From NCBI RefSeq assembly GCF_003286085.1, contig NW_020825289.1:2356001-2420000 (forward strand): 64,000 nucleotides of DNA. Direction: 5' to 3'. The position numbers and the translations under genes were made by a program. This DNA is from Drosophila persimilis (taxonomy: Eukaryota > Arthropoda > Insecta > Diptera > Drosophilidae). The notes beneath the pieces were generated by a model that was not told the origin of the DNA, searched no databases, and saw only the letters and a list, made by a program, of their open reading frames with translations. This document shows, piece by piece, positions 63,701 through 64,000 of the stretch (positions are counted from its first letter, which is position 1; each line of letters opens with the position of its first letter).

Positions 63701-64000
63701 CACAAGTCGGAAGTCAGAAGCAGGCCTCCTATCAAATGTTACATCGCTGTCTTCGTATGCTTTAGCACCAAAGCAACTCATTTGGAAGTCGTTCGAGATC
63801 TATCTACAGAATCCTTTCTGGCAGCATTAAGGCGTTTTATAAATCTACGTCCCAAACCTCGAATCGTCTGGTCAGACAACGCTACAAATTTTGTAGGAGC
63901 AAAAAATGAGCTTTTGGAGCTTCGGCAAATATTCCTCCGCGATCCTCATACGTCGGCTGTGTCACATCTCTGCGTTTCTAGTGGAATCGATTGGAAATTC
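60730..64000 (+). pseudogene. BEL-4 pol: protease, RT, RNase H, integrase
   Basis: 60730-61761 has the protease region (ILNSASQVNFITSRL, where the catalytic DSG is changed to NSA) and A17/RT start (LRIVFDGSAKTASGVSL). 61798-63000 has RT and RNase H (VALCGDICKMYRC, FCVDDLISGG, ILWRNDP, FCDASQAAYGACVY, SRVAPLKSMTIPKLEL, VPTKLNPADI). After indels near 63000 and 63340 the integrase runs from 63350 to the window end (LLRVGGRL, HERFFHGGVQG, CVRCFRLKP, GVDFCGPF, VWSDNATNFVG). RT and integrase acidic residues are visible. Frames change near 61760, 63000 and 63350. Confidence 0.85.

Larger units (their letters stand above)
59163..64000 (+). mobile_element. BEL/Pao element BEL-4, runs off the window
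   Basis: It starts TGTTCGGAGCAGAACCCAGCC, with a 372-bp LTR (59163-59534) and a primer site at 59542. It continues through gag and pol to integrase at 64000. Same family as BEL-1. Gag has lost its start and part of its N-terminus, and small indels break the frame at about 59832, 60670, 61760, 63000 and later. The 3' LTR is outside the window. Confidence 0.88.

Overview
The window is a eukaryotic, transposon-saturated stretch that looks like Drosophila pericentromeric, Y or dot-type heterochromatin. The evidence is (i) several copies of a DINE-1/INE-1-type Helentron repeat with the typical start (tatacccgatactc, gtattggggtata) and internal landmarks (cgtttccgaccccata, cttgatcagcatcaatagccg); (ii) insect retroelement families of the LOA, R1, CR1/jockey, BEL/Pao, Ty3/gypsy, errantivirus and Ty1/copia lineages; and (iii) one host gene with 56-61 bp introns. 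An obscura-group fly would fit the abundance of LOA (TRIM/bilbo-like) and DINE-1 elements, but that is inference only. No bacterial features, tRNA, rRNA or CRISPR were seen.

Layout. 1-850: broken LOA RT plus a DINE-1 piece. 854-11689: a Ty3/gypsy element (here G1, minus strand, TSD TAAA) whose 3' LTR is split by an almost full-length LOA element (906-6241, TSD ATTTGATAAGTA), itself split by a 454-bp insert (1722-2175, TSD TCCAC). 11694-12390: BEL leader and gag scraps. 12431-15530: a second LOA copy (minus) with a 1.28-kb unknown insert. 15985-20954: a decayed errantivirus env gene (minus) split by a DINE-1 copy (16231-17167) and by an internally deleted BEL element (BEL-1, 18335-20828, TSD ATATT). 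20955-23890: DINE-1 and a CR1/jockey-type RT.

24228-25603 holds the only convincing host gene: the last three exons of an LRR - fibronectin-III-like - transmembrane protein with an open frame and consensus splice sites. Its upstream exons are not found in the window, so its upstream intron is probably large and filled with transposons.

26216-43520 is a deep nest. A DINE-1 copy is broken by BEL-2 (26241-35037), which holds an R1-clade element (29251-32890, minus), which holds a hAT-type MITE (30397-30949, TSD GTAGGCAA). An errantivirus-type element (35130-about 43520, plus) starts in the TATA stretch of the same DINE-1 and is split by LOA-2 (36944-40160, TSD AGGGTATG). 43521-46510: unassigned GC-rich DNA, an inverted DINE-1 composite and a second decayed errantivirus pol fragment with a 579-bp insert.

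46511-51044 is a complete Ty1/copia element (TSD TTTTG) with one frameshift. 51873-58331 is a nearly intact BEL element (BEL-3, minus) with LTRs differing at one of 371 positions, sitting in another DINE-1. BEL-4 (same family as BEL-1) starts at 59163 and runs off the end at 64000.

The genes do not form a pathway. They are the gag, protease, RT, RNase H, integrase and endonuclease genes of selfish elements. The insertion order can be read from the target-site duplications: DINE-1 copies are among the oldest layers, and BEL-3 is the youngest by LTR identity.
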